From Gonapodya sp. JEL0774 (lineage: Eukaryota > Monoblepharomycota > Monoblepharidomycetes > Monoblepharidales > Gonapodyaceae): a DNA stretch of 45,967 bases. The position numbers were made by a program, and so were the translations under genes. Below the pieces are notes generated by a model, which saw nothing but the letters and a program-made list of their open reading frames with translations, did no database searches and was not told the DNA's origin. Shown piece after piece: positions 23,178-34,530 of this stretch (position 1 is its first letter; every line of letters begins with the position of its first letter). Location: NCBI GenBank assembly GCA_027604505.1, contig JADIIX010000157.1, forward strand, positions 1-45,967, written 5' to 3'.

Positions 23178-26032
23178 ATGCACACCCAACAACACAAGCG
23201 CATGTCACCGTCGTCCAAAACACGAGCCCCACGCTTACTTCCGCCAATCCGTCGATCCACAGATGCTTTGATACCATCGGCTGATCAATTCCCCGATCGA
23301 AAGGACGAAGCCAAAGACAGTTCCAATCATTGTTCTGTGATCCCAAGAATGAACAAGGCAAACTCGGCCATTCTGAGTGACTTGCTGAGGGATCTGAATT
23401 TGCATGCTCGAAGTCCGCTGCTCCGAGTGGGCAGCCCAACGGAGACCGTAGCCGCGACGGCAAAGAAGAAGCCACCATTAACTTACCTCGGATCATACGA
23501 AGACCTGTCAAAGCGGAAGAAGATATCGAAACCCCACAAGGGCGAGGTGCGTAACGTGGTGATTCATACGGGAAGATGTCTCGGAATGAACTGATTGAGT
23601 GGTTGGTCTCCGACAGAATGCCCTCCTTCGAATACTCCTCTCTTCTATCGCAGGAGCAGATGTCTCACCATCGAACTTTCTCCGAACGAACCTCCACACT
23701 CCATCCCGAACGACCACTCCCCACCAAAACCTGTTGGTTGACCTTCCTGCTCCGACATTACACCTTGCTCGCGTTCTCGTACGTCAAATAGTCCTGACCT
23801 CTATAAAAACGATCGAGAATGAATGGTGTGTGGCGTTTCGATGTTCATCTCAACAACCACTGGAAGGAATATCACCTCCAACAACTTCCACCTCGGGGGA
23901 TGATCTCGGCGCCTTGGTCGAGCAGGAAAACAACTCTTTCTTAGTGGCGCTCCGCAAAGCAAAGCAATCTGACGTAGCTAAGGTCGTTGAGGTACTTGTG
24001 TGGTGTTTGACTGAGGAGGCTTTGCCATCCGGACACGTTGTGGCAGAATTGGAGCGGAAAGTTTTGGATGGTGAGCGGATTTGAAATGAATACCTCATTA
24101 TGTCTCGATCCATGCCCTATGTTTTCATCATTGTTTTGTTGTGACTGAATTGATAGCGACCGTTCTGCTTCTGACCACTCTAATCCAAACTCTCACGTCA
24201 AACTCCATATCCGACCGTGCTTTCCCGTTCCTCTGCTCATCTCCAGGCTTCATCCATCTCTGCCGCTCATCTGCAGAGTCTCTTGTAGATGAACGCCTCA
24301 GAGTCAGTACCATTGCCAGGATCCATGCTGCCGGCAAGTGTGCAGCTCGGGCTCTGGCATTTGCTGATGATGCGGAGGCTCTGGAAGGATGGCAGTGGAT
24401 ATTCTCAAATCTAAGACGTGGAACGCTGGCGGGAAAGTCTCCCTTGCGACCAAGCTCCACGACCGGAGATCGACTCCAATCCTCACGTAATTGTGCAATA
24501 TCCATATTTGCGCAACATATCGCAAATGATCAAAATACGTCCACAACATTCGAGATTCCTGCATCACCCCGCATCAAATTGCTAAATGCCCTCGTGGAAG
24601 ATATCTTTCCGCCGTCGTTTTCATTGAACCCCCTTCGCCCAATGGAGTCCCTTGACAGGACAACATCCACTTGTTGCCTGTCGGTAGCTAAGGCTGCTGC
24701 TCGGTGCGCTGCGGTACTGGGGAGGTCACAAAACGATGAAAAATCTCTATGGAGCGATCGCCTCGTCCCTCGAAGAGTTCTGGATTGGGCACTCTCGATG
24801 CCGATTATGGTCGCAGCTGCAGGGGGACCTGTAACTACAGTGCTGAACAACAACCATAAGCCTGAGAAATTGCTTAGCGATGCTGGGAGAATCAGTCAGG
24901 AGCAGGTGACGAATAACACGGATGGGGTCGACCTGACAGAGGAGTGGTTCGGCTTTGCGGTAGCTGTTCTTTCCCATCCTGCCCCACCTGCCTATCTCCC
25001 TACCACTCTTCTTGCATCGATAGCGGCAATAGCTCCATGGATATCCCCAAGTGCTAGTCGGACTGCGGCGATATGTCTCGCCCCCTGTCTGTTGAGATAT
25101 CGACAGCTTGCGACTGGCTGGTGGAGATTAGCGAGTGTGGGAGGAGTGGACCTAGTAGTAGATGGGCTAGTTAGTGGTACGAATGCAGGTGCCAGTGCGG
25201 AACGTTTTCTGGATGGTAGAGCAGTCCTGGGAGACTCGAGGTGGCGGTTCAGTGTTGCAATGGGAATTGCGAAGACAGTGAGTGGGAGCGAGAGAGGTTG
25301 AGGGCTCGGTGGCGTTTTTGCTCGACGGTTGACCTTGCAATGGCTAGGTAGTTCCCCGTGCAAGTACTCTTGAGTGTCCGAAACCTGCCCTGACCTCATC
25401 CGCCTTGCAACTTCTCTCCCGACTCTCCATCCTTGAACCAATGTCACAACCATTCGCTCCCCAAACATTTGACTCGGTCCAAGCGTATCCTACTCCGTCT
25501 GAATGGTCGACCTTGCAATTAGTTTTCTTACCTCATTTATTTCATGTACTGGCACGCCCATATGACGATGAACGGGCATTCATGGGACCCGACCTCGAAT
25601 GCAGAGTAAAAGATGCGGAAGTTGCGGTCGATATGATCGCGAGGATCTGTGCGGGGTGGAGAGTCGCGGCGGAGGAAAGTCGAGAAATCCAAGAAATGGT
25701 CGTGAAGGTGGTTGGTGAAGTAAGTTCATTCTACCCGCAACTGATGACTATGTTGTTGGCCGTGGTGACGTTTTCTACCATCCTTTGTTTTGCAGGTATT
25801 GCCCGTTTCCGTTGTCACAATTTTGAGGATTCTATTCCGACCAGCCGCACCACCTCAGGACCCGCGGTCGCGACTTTCTTCTTCAATTCGACGAGGAATA
25901 GTGGATCCTTGTTTGCAGTGGTTGAAACGGCAGAGTTTCGACCTGGAACTCGTTGAGTCCAGGACGCTCGAAGATTGGAGAACTTGGGGAGAAAGATTGA
26001 CAAAAGAACTCGCGGTAGAGCAGGGGTGGTGA
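23178..26032 (+). CDS. Uncharacterised 850-residue helical protein
   Basis: I do not recognise the family. Exons 23178-23546, 23617-24070, 24157-25277, 25348-25719 and 25796-26032 join in phase. The ATG at 23178 is used because the open frame further upstream begins with GTG. The N-terminal 120 residues are basic and low in complexity (SKTRAPRLLPPIRR, TAKKKPPLTY, KRKKISKPHKG), suggesting a nuclear or RNA-associated protein. The rest is rich in Ala and Leu with repeated amphipathic helices (LLTTLIQTLTS, LPTTLLASIAAIAPWI, VEVLVWCLTEEALPSG, AVDMIARICAGW), like HEAT/ARM-type solenoids. The C-terminus has WLKRQSFDLELVES and DWRTWGERLTKEL. No catalytic motif is visible. The function is open; a scaffold role would be a guess from the helical pattern. 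Confidence 0.7.
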
Positions 26033-26494
26033 CTGAATTTATTGTTATATTCGGAGATACGCATTGTCTTTTAGTTATTGCTCTAACTTACTTGCCTAAG
26101 CTGGTTGGCAGCCGCGGTACACACCTGTGCAAAGCCGGAGAGTAGCAATGACTGTGCAATCGATCCCACCCGATCTGCCGACATTGGCGTCCGCCAAATC
26201 AGACTATGACTTGCCCTGTTTTCACCTCACATTCAGATGACACGGAGACTGTCATACTGAATATTTTGGTTGAGAAGTACTGATATCATCTGTTCGTCAA
26301 GTGATGTACTTATTATACACAGCAACACCCAATATGCAGTCAACTTCACCCTCAAATTCGCCGCGCCGTGACGGTTGCCCATCACGCCGACTTCAGGGCG
26401 TTGAGGCCACAGTGGAAGTGTCCGTCCGTGTACTTTGAGAACAACATATAAAATTCCCCACGCTTTGTATGTCTTGGCACGTCACCCAAGTCCG
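26033..26494. other. Intergenic region upstream of the MFS gene
   Basis: No supported gene lies here. The stretch is moderately AT-rich and ends at the ATG of the transporter. A frame in register with the transporter is open to 26435, but its upstream start would be TTG, so 26495 is preferred. Confidence 0.45.
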
Positions 26495-28502
26495 ATGGAA
26501 GAACAGGTCATCGAGGTTGCTGAATCAGAACAAGGAGTATCCAACGAGACATCGAATGGATTGACTTTTGATTCCGGTCAAGAACATTCTTTAGGAAACT
26601 CGATCAAAGCTGGAGAAGGGCTTGCAAAACCAGTTCTTTCACCCCTCCTCTCGTGGATCCTGGCTATTCTTTCTGGTGCTACTGTCGCCAATTTGGTGAG
26701 CTCCCTCGCCCCATTTTTGCCTCCGACTCCCAGCTTCTATCGTACAGCAACACCACTGTATTACTACAGTACTACGCAAACCCCATTTTGGAAATCTTGA
26801 AAGCGGAGTTTGATGTTGACACTCAAAGTATAGCTTCTGTTAACGCCCTTCTCCAGGGTGGCTACTGCGCTGGACTGTGAGTACACAGAAATCATCAATA
26901 GTCGCCTAAGCTGTTGTGTAACAATATTTCCAACCGTTTGATATCCAAATCATGAAGCATTTTTGTCACTCCTCTTGGCGACCTCCTTCCTCGAAAGCCG
27001 TTCATTCTTGCTCTCGTCTATCTTTGCAGTATCATCTCGTTCGGACTCTCGTATGCCCCATTTAGGATTTTTCAGACACTATGCTTCCTAATGGGGGTGG
27101 TAACAGTCGCACCACAAGTCATTGTCCCTCTGGCTGCTGATTTAAGCTCGGCAAAGTCCATGGGAAGCAATGTCGGCAAGGTGCGTGATGACTGAAATGG
27201 TGGGTGGGTGGAATGGTTGGTGGCGGCGGTGGAGTGCTGGGTGGAATGGTTGGTGTTGGCGATGGTGCTGGTGCTGGTTTGGCGACTTTCTCTGCAACTG
27301 CTGGGCCAAGCTGAACTACAGTTGTTCCTATTATCTGTCATTACGGTAGATCCTTAGCGGCATTCAAATTGGCGTTCTTCTTGCCCGGGTTCTCTCCGGT
27401 ATAATCGCAGATCACCTCTCATACCATAGTGTCTTCCTTCTCGCCGGCGGGACACAATTGATGCTTGGACTCCTTGTGATGTGGCTAATGCCCAACGTAC
27501 CCCGCAACAATGATGGAATTAGCCTTTGGGAGATTTACAAGAGTTGCTGGTATTTGCTGAGAACCGAGACCAAGTTACAGCAGTGCTCCATCATTGCCTT
27601 TCTATGCTACACAGCTTTCAGTGAGAATCAGCATTCCTTCTCAAATCTCAGCGTGGAGGATCCTGTAACTAGATGATCTTCCTCCATTGCACACAGCAAC
27701 ATTTTGGACGACATCCACTTTCCTCCTCGCCAGTGCCCCCTATTTCTACCCTTCAACAACGATTGGCCTGCTCGGCCTCGCTGGAATTTCAGGGACTTTG
27801 GCGGCTCCTCTGGGTGGCAAACTCGCCGTGAGTATATCGTCAGCACCATGTCTGTTCTGCAGATCTAAACGTTATCTACAAAATCCCCTCCTTGCTTCAC
27901 AGGATCATTTTGGGGGCTCCTTCTTCGTGATACTCGTCGGTATTGCGATTATGACATTGAGTTGGATTATCAGTGTCTCGCTAGGGAAGGTTCACATTGC
28001 TGCGATTGCAGTAGCAGCATTCTGCCTCGACGGTGGGCGACAGATGCAGCAAGGTGAGTGACGAACAGGACATTGCTATTGATCGAAGCTGTTTCCATCT
28101 TGGAGTATATCGACTAGTTGCAAACCAGCTCCGGGTTTACACCATATCTCCGACATCGCGATCCCGAGTTAATGGTGTATACATGATTATTGGTGAGACT
28201 TGCATAATCCTACAGGAATGTTGACCTTTATGCAGCTGATCAATGAGTCTGCATAACTTGGTGGTCATAAAAATTCCCTAGCATATTCAGGAACGTTTGT
28301 CGGGTCCCTTGTCGGCACCCAGTGCTGGGTTGCAGACGGCTGGACGCTCGTTTGTGTCGCTGGGTTTTTCGCCGTGGGTCTGGCGTCTCTCACTTGGGGA
28401 ATGTGGGATCTGCAGGGAGATTTTCGAATAGCCAAGGCGTTTCGATCAAATACCCGATGCGATGGCGGTGGGGACGAGGTACGGAACACTTTGAAGGGGT
28501 AA
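26495..28502 (+). CDS. Major facilitator superfamily transporter
   Basis: The product is a 456-residue secondary transporter of the MFS, most like the drug/sugar:H+ antiporter-type small transporters also found in bacteria (AraJ/YgaY-like; inferred from motif style). Eight exons: 26495-26695, 26770-26876, 26958-27180, 27350-27620, 27697-27827, 27903-28053, 28118-28192 and 28291-28502, all phase-consistent. The first ~50 residues are a charged cytosolic tail. Then come about 12 hydrophobic helices. Motifs include ATVANLYYANPILE in helix 1, FVTPLGDLLPRKP between helices 2 and 3 (the family A-motif region G-D-x-x-x-R/K), LSGIQIGVLLARVLSGIIAD in the helix 5-6 region, GKLADHFGG in the 8-9 loop, and NGVYMIIGTFVGSLVG in the 11th. 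The substrate is not predictable. The bacterial-type similarity could hint at an old transfer, but the gene has seven spliceosomal introns. Confidence 0.85.
27199..27278 (+). repeat. GT-rich imperfect minisatellite in MFS intron 3
   Basis: Inside the unusually long intron 27181-27349 the word GGTGGAATGGTTGGTG occurs twice, about 36 bases apart, and GGTGCTGGTGCTGG follows. The array explains the greater intron length compared with neighbours (60-100 bases). Confidence 0.6.
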
Positions 28503-28962
28503 ACGAACATAAGCAGAGTGCTGCATTCGGGAATCAGACATAATGGAGCGCGGAAAGATTACGCGTACGCAGCAGACGTTCACAGCTCGTGATAGAAAAG
28601 CTAACTTTGAAGGATTGTCGCCTTCTGTGACGAGAGGATTTATCACCCAAACCACCGGCCCGGCGAGAGTCGCATTTGGAGAATGCAGCTCTAAACGGAT
28701 AGCGTATTGTCCATATTAGACACTTCCATGTGTGGTGGCTCTTCGGAAGAAATGGTCGGAACCTAACCTGTGGCTGAACGGCAATGATCAGTTTCATTTA
28801 TTCGTCTCATACTTTTTATTTTCTCCTTGTCTCAAACGAAAATGCATGAACTGCACGTGTGCACGTACATACATATTTTGATGGGAAGATTGGATATATT
28901 ATGTAGGTGAGCCAGTCGTGCTGAAACGGGCGTGGCGAACGGCATCACATTGGTGGTCAACC
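28503..28962. other. Intergenic region, MFS to deacylase gene
   Basis: This is 460 bases without a supported gene. Short minus-strand frames here have no coding character. It presumably holds the MFS 3' region and the promoter of the gene at 28963. Confidence 0.45.
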
Positions 28963-30598
28963 ATGTCTATTCCATTGCTCACCACCAAAAACCCATACCT
29001 TCTGATTACTAGAAGCGGCTTCGATCCATCAATCCATGTCCCGCCGGCTCTTCGTCTCCGAAGAGCACGATGGTGGATTGACCCTGGCAACACAAAGAAT
29101 TCTCGCTTCGCAGGAAAAGGGAATGAGGAGGAAGATATTGAAGGCGCACCTGTCGAAATATTAGTGACTGTGGCGGTGCATGGTAACGAGCAGGTTGGTT
29201 CCATGTACATTTGAAGCACGATCGTCGGCGATCGGGGTCCATCAGCCAGCATCACCCCGTCAAAATATGATTGAAAACATTTGTAATCATTTGCTTTCAT
29301 TTTAGTGTGGTCTTCGTGCCATAAACCACTTGCTCTCCTCTCAATTCTTCCCATCCTCTGCCAACATCAGGCACTTCCAACCCGCAGAACTGGCAGCCGA
29401 CTTTGATCTCCTGGCGTCTGTCGATGGTGATGAGACCGCTTTCCTCGCTATTGCTTCACGGACCTATTCCGTTTTGGAATCGCCCGGCCTATCTGACTGG
29501 CCGTTCGCGTGGGACTCTCTGACTGTTGTGCTCGGCAATCCTGCAGCGGTCCTTGCCAAAAAGCGATTCGTGGACACAAATTTAAACCGCACTTTCACGG
29601 CAGATATCATTGCGGATGCCGTGAAGAAGGAAGGCCTGCACTTGGCGAGCCCTAAAGCGTTTCGCTTGATCGGAGTGCCTGACCCATTGTCCACCAAATC
29701 TTATTCTCAACCTCCAATCCCTGTGGCTGAGCGCTCACTAGTCCCTCCCATCGCATACCTTATCTCCCACTCCACGTCTCTCCTTGACATCCACTCTACT
29801 AGCTCCCCGACTGCCGCGTTCTCAATTCCACACAACCACCAACTGTCACGCGCCATGTGTGCCGGATTGCCCGTGCCGTTTGTAGTAGAAGGAATGCTCG
29901 ATGTACAGGAAGGGACAACTGGGTGCTGGGCGAGGGAGGTGGGGATGGCGAAAGCCGGGGGGGTGGAATGTGGACAGCATGACGCGGAGGAGGTATGTTT
30001 CGAAACCTGACAGTTTGCGATTAAATGGGGAGCCAATGTGCAGAATCAGTTTTTGGAGACATACGAATCACAGTTTGATATTTGCCCGAAGGGAGTTGCG
30101 CGCGGAGCCCCAGAGGATCCAATCGGAAACCCAGGGTCATTGTTCCGTAGAACTTGGCTGAGAGGCTGTTATTGACAACAGAGGACATTAGATAAAACGT
30201 GTCAAGAACCTAACCACAGGATTCAGACGTCACTGTTTTATCTCACAGTCTCTTCTTTCTCCGCTTCCTATCAGTCATTCCAGAAAGCTGTAGAAATCCT
30301 CACCCACTTGCTTTTCATCGACTCCCCAGTATCTCCATCAACCACAAACACGCCACCCCGTGTTCTCCACATTTCATCATCGGTTTTCTGCCGTTCCAAT
30401 TTCCGCTACGTCAAATCTCCACCACCACCTGCATTCGCTCACATTGCAGAGGGGGAAATCGTAGCAGAGGATGAGCGAGGAAAGATTCTCTGTGATGTCA
30501 AAGGTGGAGCGTACTTGGTAATGCCTGTGGCAGAACACTTAGTACACGTGGGAGAAGAAGCGTGGGTGTGGGGCGTCCAGAAAAAGGACGTCAACTGA
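28963..30598 (+). CDS. Succinylglutamate desuccinylase/aspartoacylase-family zinc hydrolase
   Basis: The product is a metal-dependent deacylase of the AstE/AspA group (peptidase M14-like fold), which cleaves N-acyl amino acids. Three exons, 28963-29193, 29306-29992 and 30275-30598, join in phase 0 to 413 residues. Zinc and catalytic marks are HGNE at residues 73-76 (His and Glu zinc ligands), directly followed across intron 1 by CGLRAINHLL;  then DTNLNRTF (substrate-binding Asn-Arg); LLDIHSTSS with the third zinc ligand His; and ECGQH with the general-base Glu. The C-terminal domain (AHIAEGEIVAEDERGKILCD) is the beta domain seen in the family. The donor of intron 1 is GTTGGT, weaker than usual but conserved motifs flank it exactly. 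An AATAAA at 30700 may be the polyadenylation signal. The precise substrate cannot be stated. Confidence 0.87.
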
Positions 30599-30768
30599 TC
30601 ACATATAGAAGAGTAGGGTATGGTCAGCAATTTTGGTGGTGGAATTCATCTCCCTAGAGGACCTGAGAGGGGTATACAAATAATACATTGCGACAATGCA
30701 ATAAATAATAGTGGAAATGGAATGTTCTCAATCTTGCTTCAGTGATTGAAGTGCACATAGAATACATA

Positions 30769-31678
30769 ATGCTCTTGTTCCTCTCACTTCAAGTGAAACG
30801 GAAAACTTTTGTGGATTGGTTTGGAGCTTTGCTTGTAGTGGCCTCGGAGCTCCTCTCTGTCAGCCTCACCATTCAATTATTAGCCGACAGAGATAAAAAT
30901 CAAGCCCTCGACTGGAGCTCCCATGCCCGTTCATCCTTTAACAAGATCGCACGAAGGGATGGACGTGGACAGGCGAATAGGCGAGGAGAAAGGAGCACAA
31001 GTACCGACACCGATATTGACGATGTTGCCCGGGGAGTAAGTTTTAAGAGCGATTGGAAGGCTACGATACAAAATCAGGAGATTTGCAGAAACAGGGAGGA
31101 GGGGGTGTGGGGGGCACTCATTTTTGTCGATGATCTTTGGCAATCTGCGTTCACCATCATCCGAACTTCTTCCCCACGCACACTCATCCACGAATATTTA
31201 CCTGCAATTCACACAATGCGGCATACTCCACCAATGATACCGCTCCTCTGCAAGACTACTTCTACCGATCGCAGGTTATCTAAACCCGCGCACATACTCT
31301 CATCTGATGTGTTCCTCGAAGTCACTTCATCGACACCTCTCACCTACACAAGCGATCGCACGGTATTATCTGTGCAGGTTTGGTGCACCATCGGCGCTGT
31401 ATTATGCGCTCGTGACAGTACCGAGAAGGCATCTGACACGCAACTTGGTTGATGCACTGCTGGCCGTGACATCACTCGCAAAAGCAAGTGCGAGTCGTCG
31501 GATTATGATTTTGTCGGAGGCGTCTCCACACAGATGGGATGCCAGTGTACACTTGGAACACCAGGATCGCCATGATCACCATGGCTCAACCACTCAACTT
31601 CCACTCGCATTCGTGAGGAGAGCTCTTCCAGTACCACGGATAATCATGCAGTTTGGTGGGTATAAGAAGAGAAGGTAG
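30769..31678 (+). CDS. Possible gene, two exons, unknown product
   Basis: This is weakly supported. An open frame from the ATG at 30769 to 31274 can be joined by a GT-AG intron (31275-31377) to 31378-31678, giving 268 residues. Visible are a hydrophobic stretch near the N-terminus (FGALLVVASELLSVSLTIQLL), a basic segment (RRDGRGQANRRGERS), and a C-terminal part with RFGAPSALYYALVTVPRRHL and a His-rich patch (HQDRHDHHGS). The donor is GTTATC, which is poor. A different frame across 31200-31274 also looks coding-like, so the intron pattern may be wrong. No family is recognised. Confidence 0.3.
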
Positions 31679-31826
31679 CCAGATGAAATTTCGGATCAAA
31701 ATTACTCATGATAGTCTGTCCCTCTGGAAAGTCCACTTGAAGCAAAGTGCTTCACTCAGCCCTCCACTACCACCGAACACTCAGTCTGCTCTATCCGCTC
31801 ATTCCCATACTCATTTTGCCACTGTC

Positions 31827-34089
31827 ATGGATACTACTTACTCCAGACTATCTGATCCGACGTACGAGGAAGTGGATCCTAAGACAGTTCTGCCGTTCAT
31901 CCCATGGCCAGTCTATGCGCGTCTCCTCCGGCTCTCTCTCGACCAGCAAGCCATTGCACGACCTTCCCAAGCCCAAGCTCCTGCGCCAGATTCGCTCAGT
32001 TCAACGTCGTCATCTGCCGCGGCTGCGCTAGGCGTCTTCACCGGCACACCAATAGCTCCCGACGGTGACCTCAATCTCTTGCCTCGACCTTCACCGTTGC
32101 TCCTTCGTCTTGCCGTAGCTCTCGACGAAGCGTGCGAACAGGTTGAACGAGCACAAGCTGCATTTCGTTCGTCATCAATAGCCGAGTCGGGCTCGTTCGA
32201 CAAACATTCGACTGGCGACACTGACAACCAAGGGCGGACCAATCTATTGCTGGATTGGACAACTGGCAAACAACTAACAGTGGACGAAACAGAGAGGCGA
32301 AGAGACAACATGGAAATCAAATTGATGACAGCTGTAGCTGTAGATGGTGAGTTTAGAGGTTCATCGGGAAGACTTTAGACAAGAATTTGTTTTCTCACCA
32401 CGGATAATGTTTGCTCCCGTGGCATATGCTTGTTCCTCAACTGCATACTTTCACTTCATATCTCTTCCAGCATCCCGCCATCCACAATATCGCGCGTCCC
32501 CACTTTCATCACTTTCTCCGGCGACAGCGGATGAAACACAATTTCTGCGTCTCGTCCGACTCCATCCTCTGACATCCATCTTTGAACCTACCCTGCAGTC
32601 CATGCACATTTCCTCCCATCCTCATTTCCCGCCAGGCCAACAGGTCCTTAACCCCACTTTGATGCACCAAGGTTCGCGGCGCACCACCCCACTCGCGTGT
32701 CTCCTCGCCCTCGTCCATCAATATGCATTTGTCCCATCACTCATTGCACCCAATCGTCTCGTCCGAGCCTGTGTTGATCTCCTCGCAAACTGCGGCAGTG
32801 GATTGTTTGATCTGGTGATTAGGGACAAGGGTTTGGAGCTGCGTAAGTTCAATACTGGATGGAAGGAGGGTGGAGATATGTGGACGGTGGCGTTAGGTGG
32901 CGTTGGGAGATTGAGGACCGCAGCCGTTACGGGAGGGAGCGGGTCGAGAGCGGAGGAAACGCGACAGCTCCTCGCAGAACTCGCAAACCAATTCAGTATA
33001 CCTGATCCATCAATGCTTGATCCGCCTCCACCGCCACCTCGAGGCGCATCGTCTATCACAGTCGCTCGCCATACTGTAGCAAATGTGATGGTACCTCTTC
33101 GTGACCGAGGAGTCCGGTTCTCGACTTTACATGTGGTTCGCTCTCTTATTCGCTCACTAGCTGGGAACTCTTCCAGAGATGAGGTAACGGACTTACTGGC
33201 GGACTTGGAGACGATGGGTTGGACTTTGCGGGGCGACGACGGGTTTCGAGTGTGGCGAAGTTTGGTCACATTTGTGCTCGAGCGATGGTATGAAGAGCCT
33301 GCGGCACAAAAAATGGCGAGAGATATGGAAGGTGGCTTTGGTTATGGGAGGCCAGGTGCTGGCGATGGTTGCTCAAAGGAGAATGAACGAACGTTGCGTC
33401 GCATTGGAACCAGAGCACGATATGTGGTTGAGATGCCACCTCCACATGTAATACTAAGTTCAGAAGGGGCTCTCAGAGCAGGTTGGTGGGCAGCGAGTGG
33501 TGGAGTTGTAGGGAACAGCTCCGAATCTGAAGAGGGACTGCACCACTCTCATCAAGGCGACTCTGGAACGAATGGTTCAACGCCTTTGCGGAAGTGGATC
33601 CGGTATCCCGTGCTTGTGGCACGATTTCCTCTACCTCACATTCTCGAAAGGCAAGGTGTGGACCATGTCACGGATGCGTTTCGATCTGCGACAGGGGAAC
33701 TCCTTGAAGCCCTTAGCGAACATCTCGTGGCGCTGCAGCTAGACTCAGCGTCGCCAGCCTTGGTCCAGAGCGTACTTCAAGAAATGTCTACAATTGAGAT
33801 GGAGTTAAACTCCCTGGTTGTGGAGGTTACGGAGCAGGATTCACTGGGGGATTTGGCGCCCGCAGCAGAGCCACCTTTGACTGTGCAATGCGGTGTTGTG
33901 CCGACACCTTTTACAGAGCATACTGCATTGCGCATGATTGCCGTGGCGGCCGAGCGTGGGGTAACAGTGCGTGACAAGGTTTTAGACGTCATTATGGAGT
34001 TCGTGCAGACTGTGCATGCGGAAGATGAAGGCGGGCAGACTGCCGGAACTTTGGATGTTGTGATGGAGGAGGTCTTGAGTATGGGATGA
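31827..34089 (+). CDS. Uncharacterised 712-residue protein
   Basis: I do not recognise the family. Exon 1 (31827-32346) and exon 2 (32471-34089) join through a good intron (GTGAGT ... CTTCCAG) in phase. The start is the ATG at 31827, giving MDTTYSRLSDPTYEEV. The N-terminal third has Ser/Ala-rich spacers. The middle holds helix-rich segments (ACLLALVHQYAFVPSLIAPN, RLVRACVDLLANCGSGLFDL), a Pro run (DPPPPPPRG), LHVVRSLIRSLAG and VWRSLVTFVLERWYEE. The C-terminal third is acidic and helical (LVQSVLQEMSTIEMELNSLV). No membrane segment, signal peptide or catalytic motif is visible. It is likely an intracellular scaffold or complex subunit, but this is only inferred from the composition. Confidence 0.7.
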
Positions 34090-34530
34090 AATGGTGTCTT
34101 GAGCTATAATCGAGAAACTGTGACGGTGGAACATTCGTTGATCGGTGTGGAATGGGACTTCACGGGGTGACACTTGAGACGCTAGCTTCAAAGAATATGG
34201 ATCTCCACGCAATGTTCCATTGTACATACATGATAACGTAGCTAGAGAAATTGGGGCCCACTTGTATGTCCCATTTTACAGAGACGCAATACATGTGGAC
34301 ACCTGCATGGACATTTTCATCGACTCTTACCACTGCACGGACCTAGGCGACCGGGACCTGCCGTTTTTCCGTCAACAGGACACAATACCCGTCTCAAAGT
34401 TGCTTATAGGTTTCTAGAGACAGGCTATAGCTTCTCCCAGTCTATACCTGTTTTAAATATTGATACTTTTGATGTCTGTGTGAATCTTTCGTGCTGTGGT
34501 CTATCCTGTCCATTCCCGATCCCAGCCGAG
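34090..34530. other. Intergenic region upstream of the thioesterase-like gene
   Basis: Nothing with coding support. It holds the 3' end of the preceding gene and the promoter of the one at 34531. Confidence 0.45.

Noticed and set aside
32718-33269. Minus-strand frame opposite the 712-residue protein
   Set aside because: Basic, Ser/Arg-rich shadow typical of the reverse complement of a coding exon.
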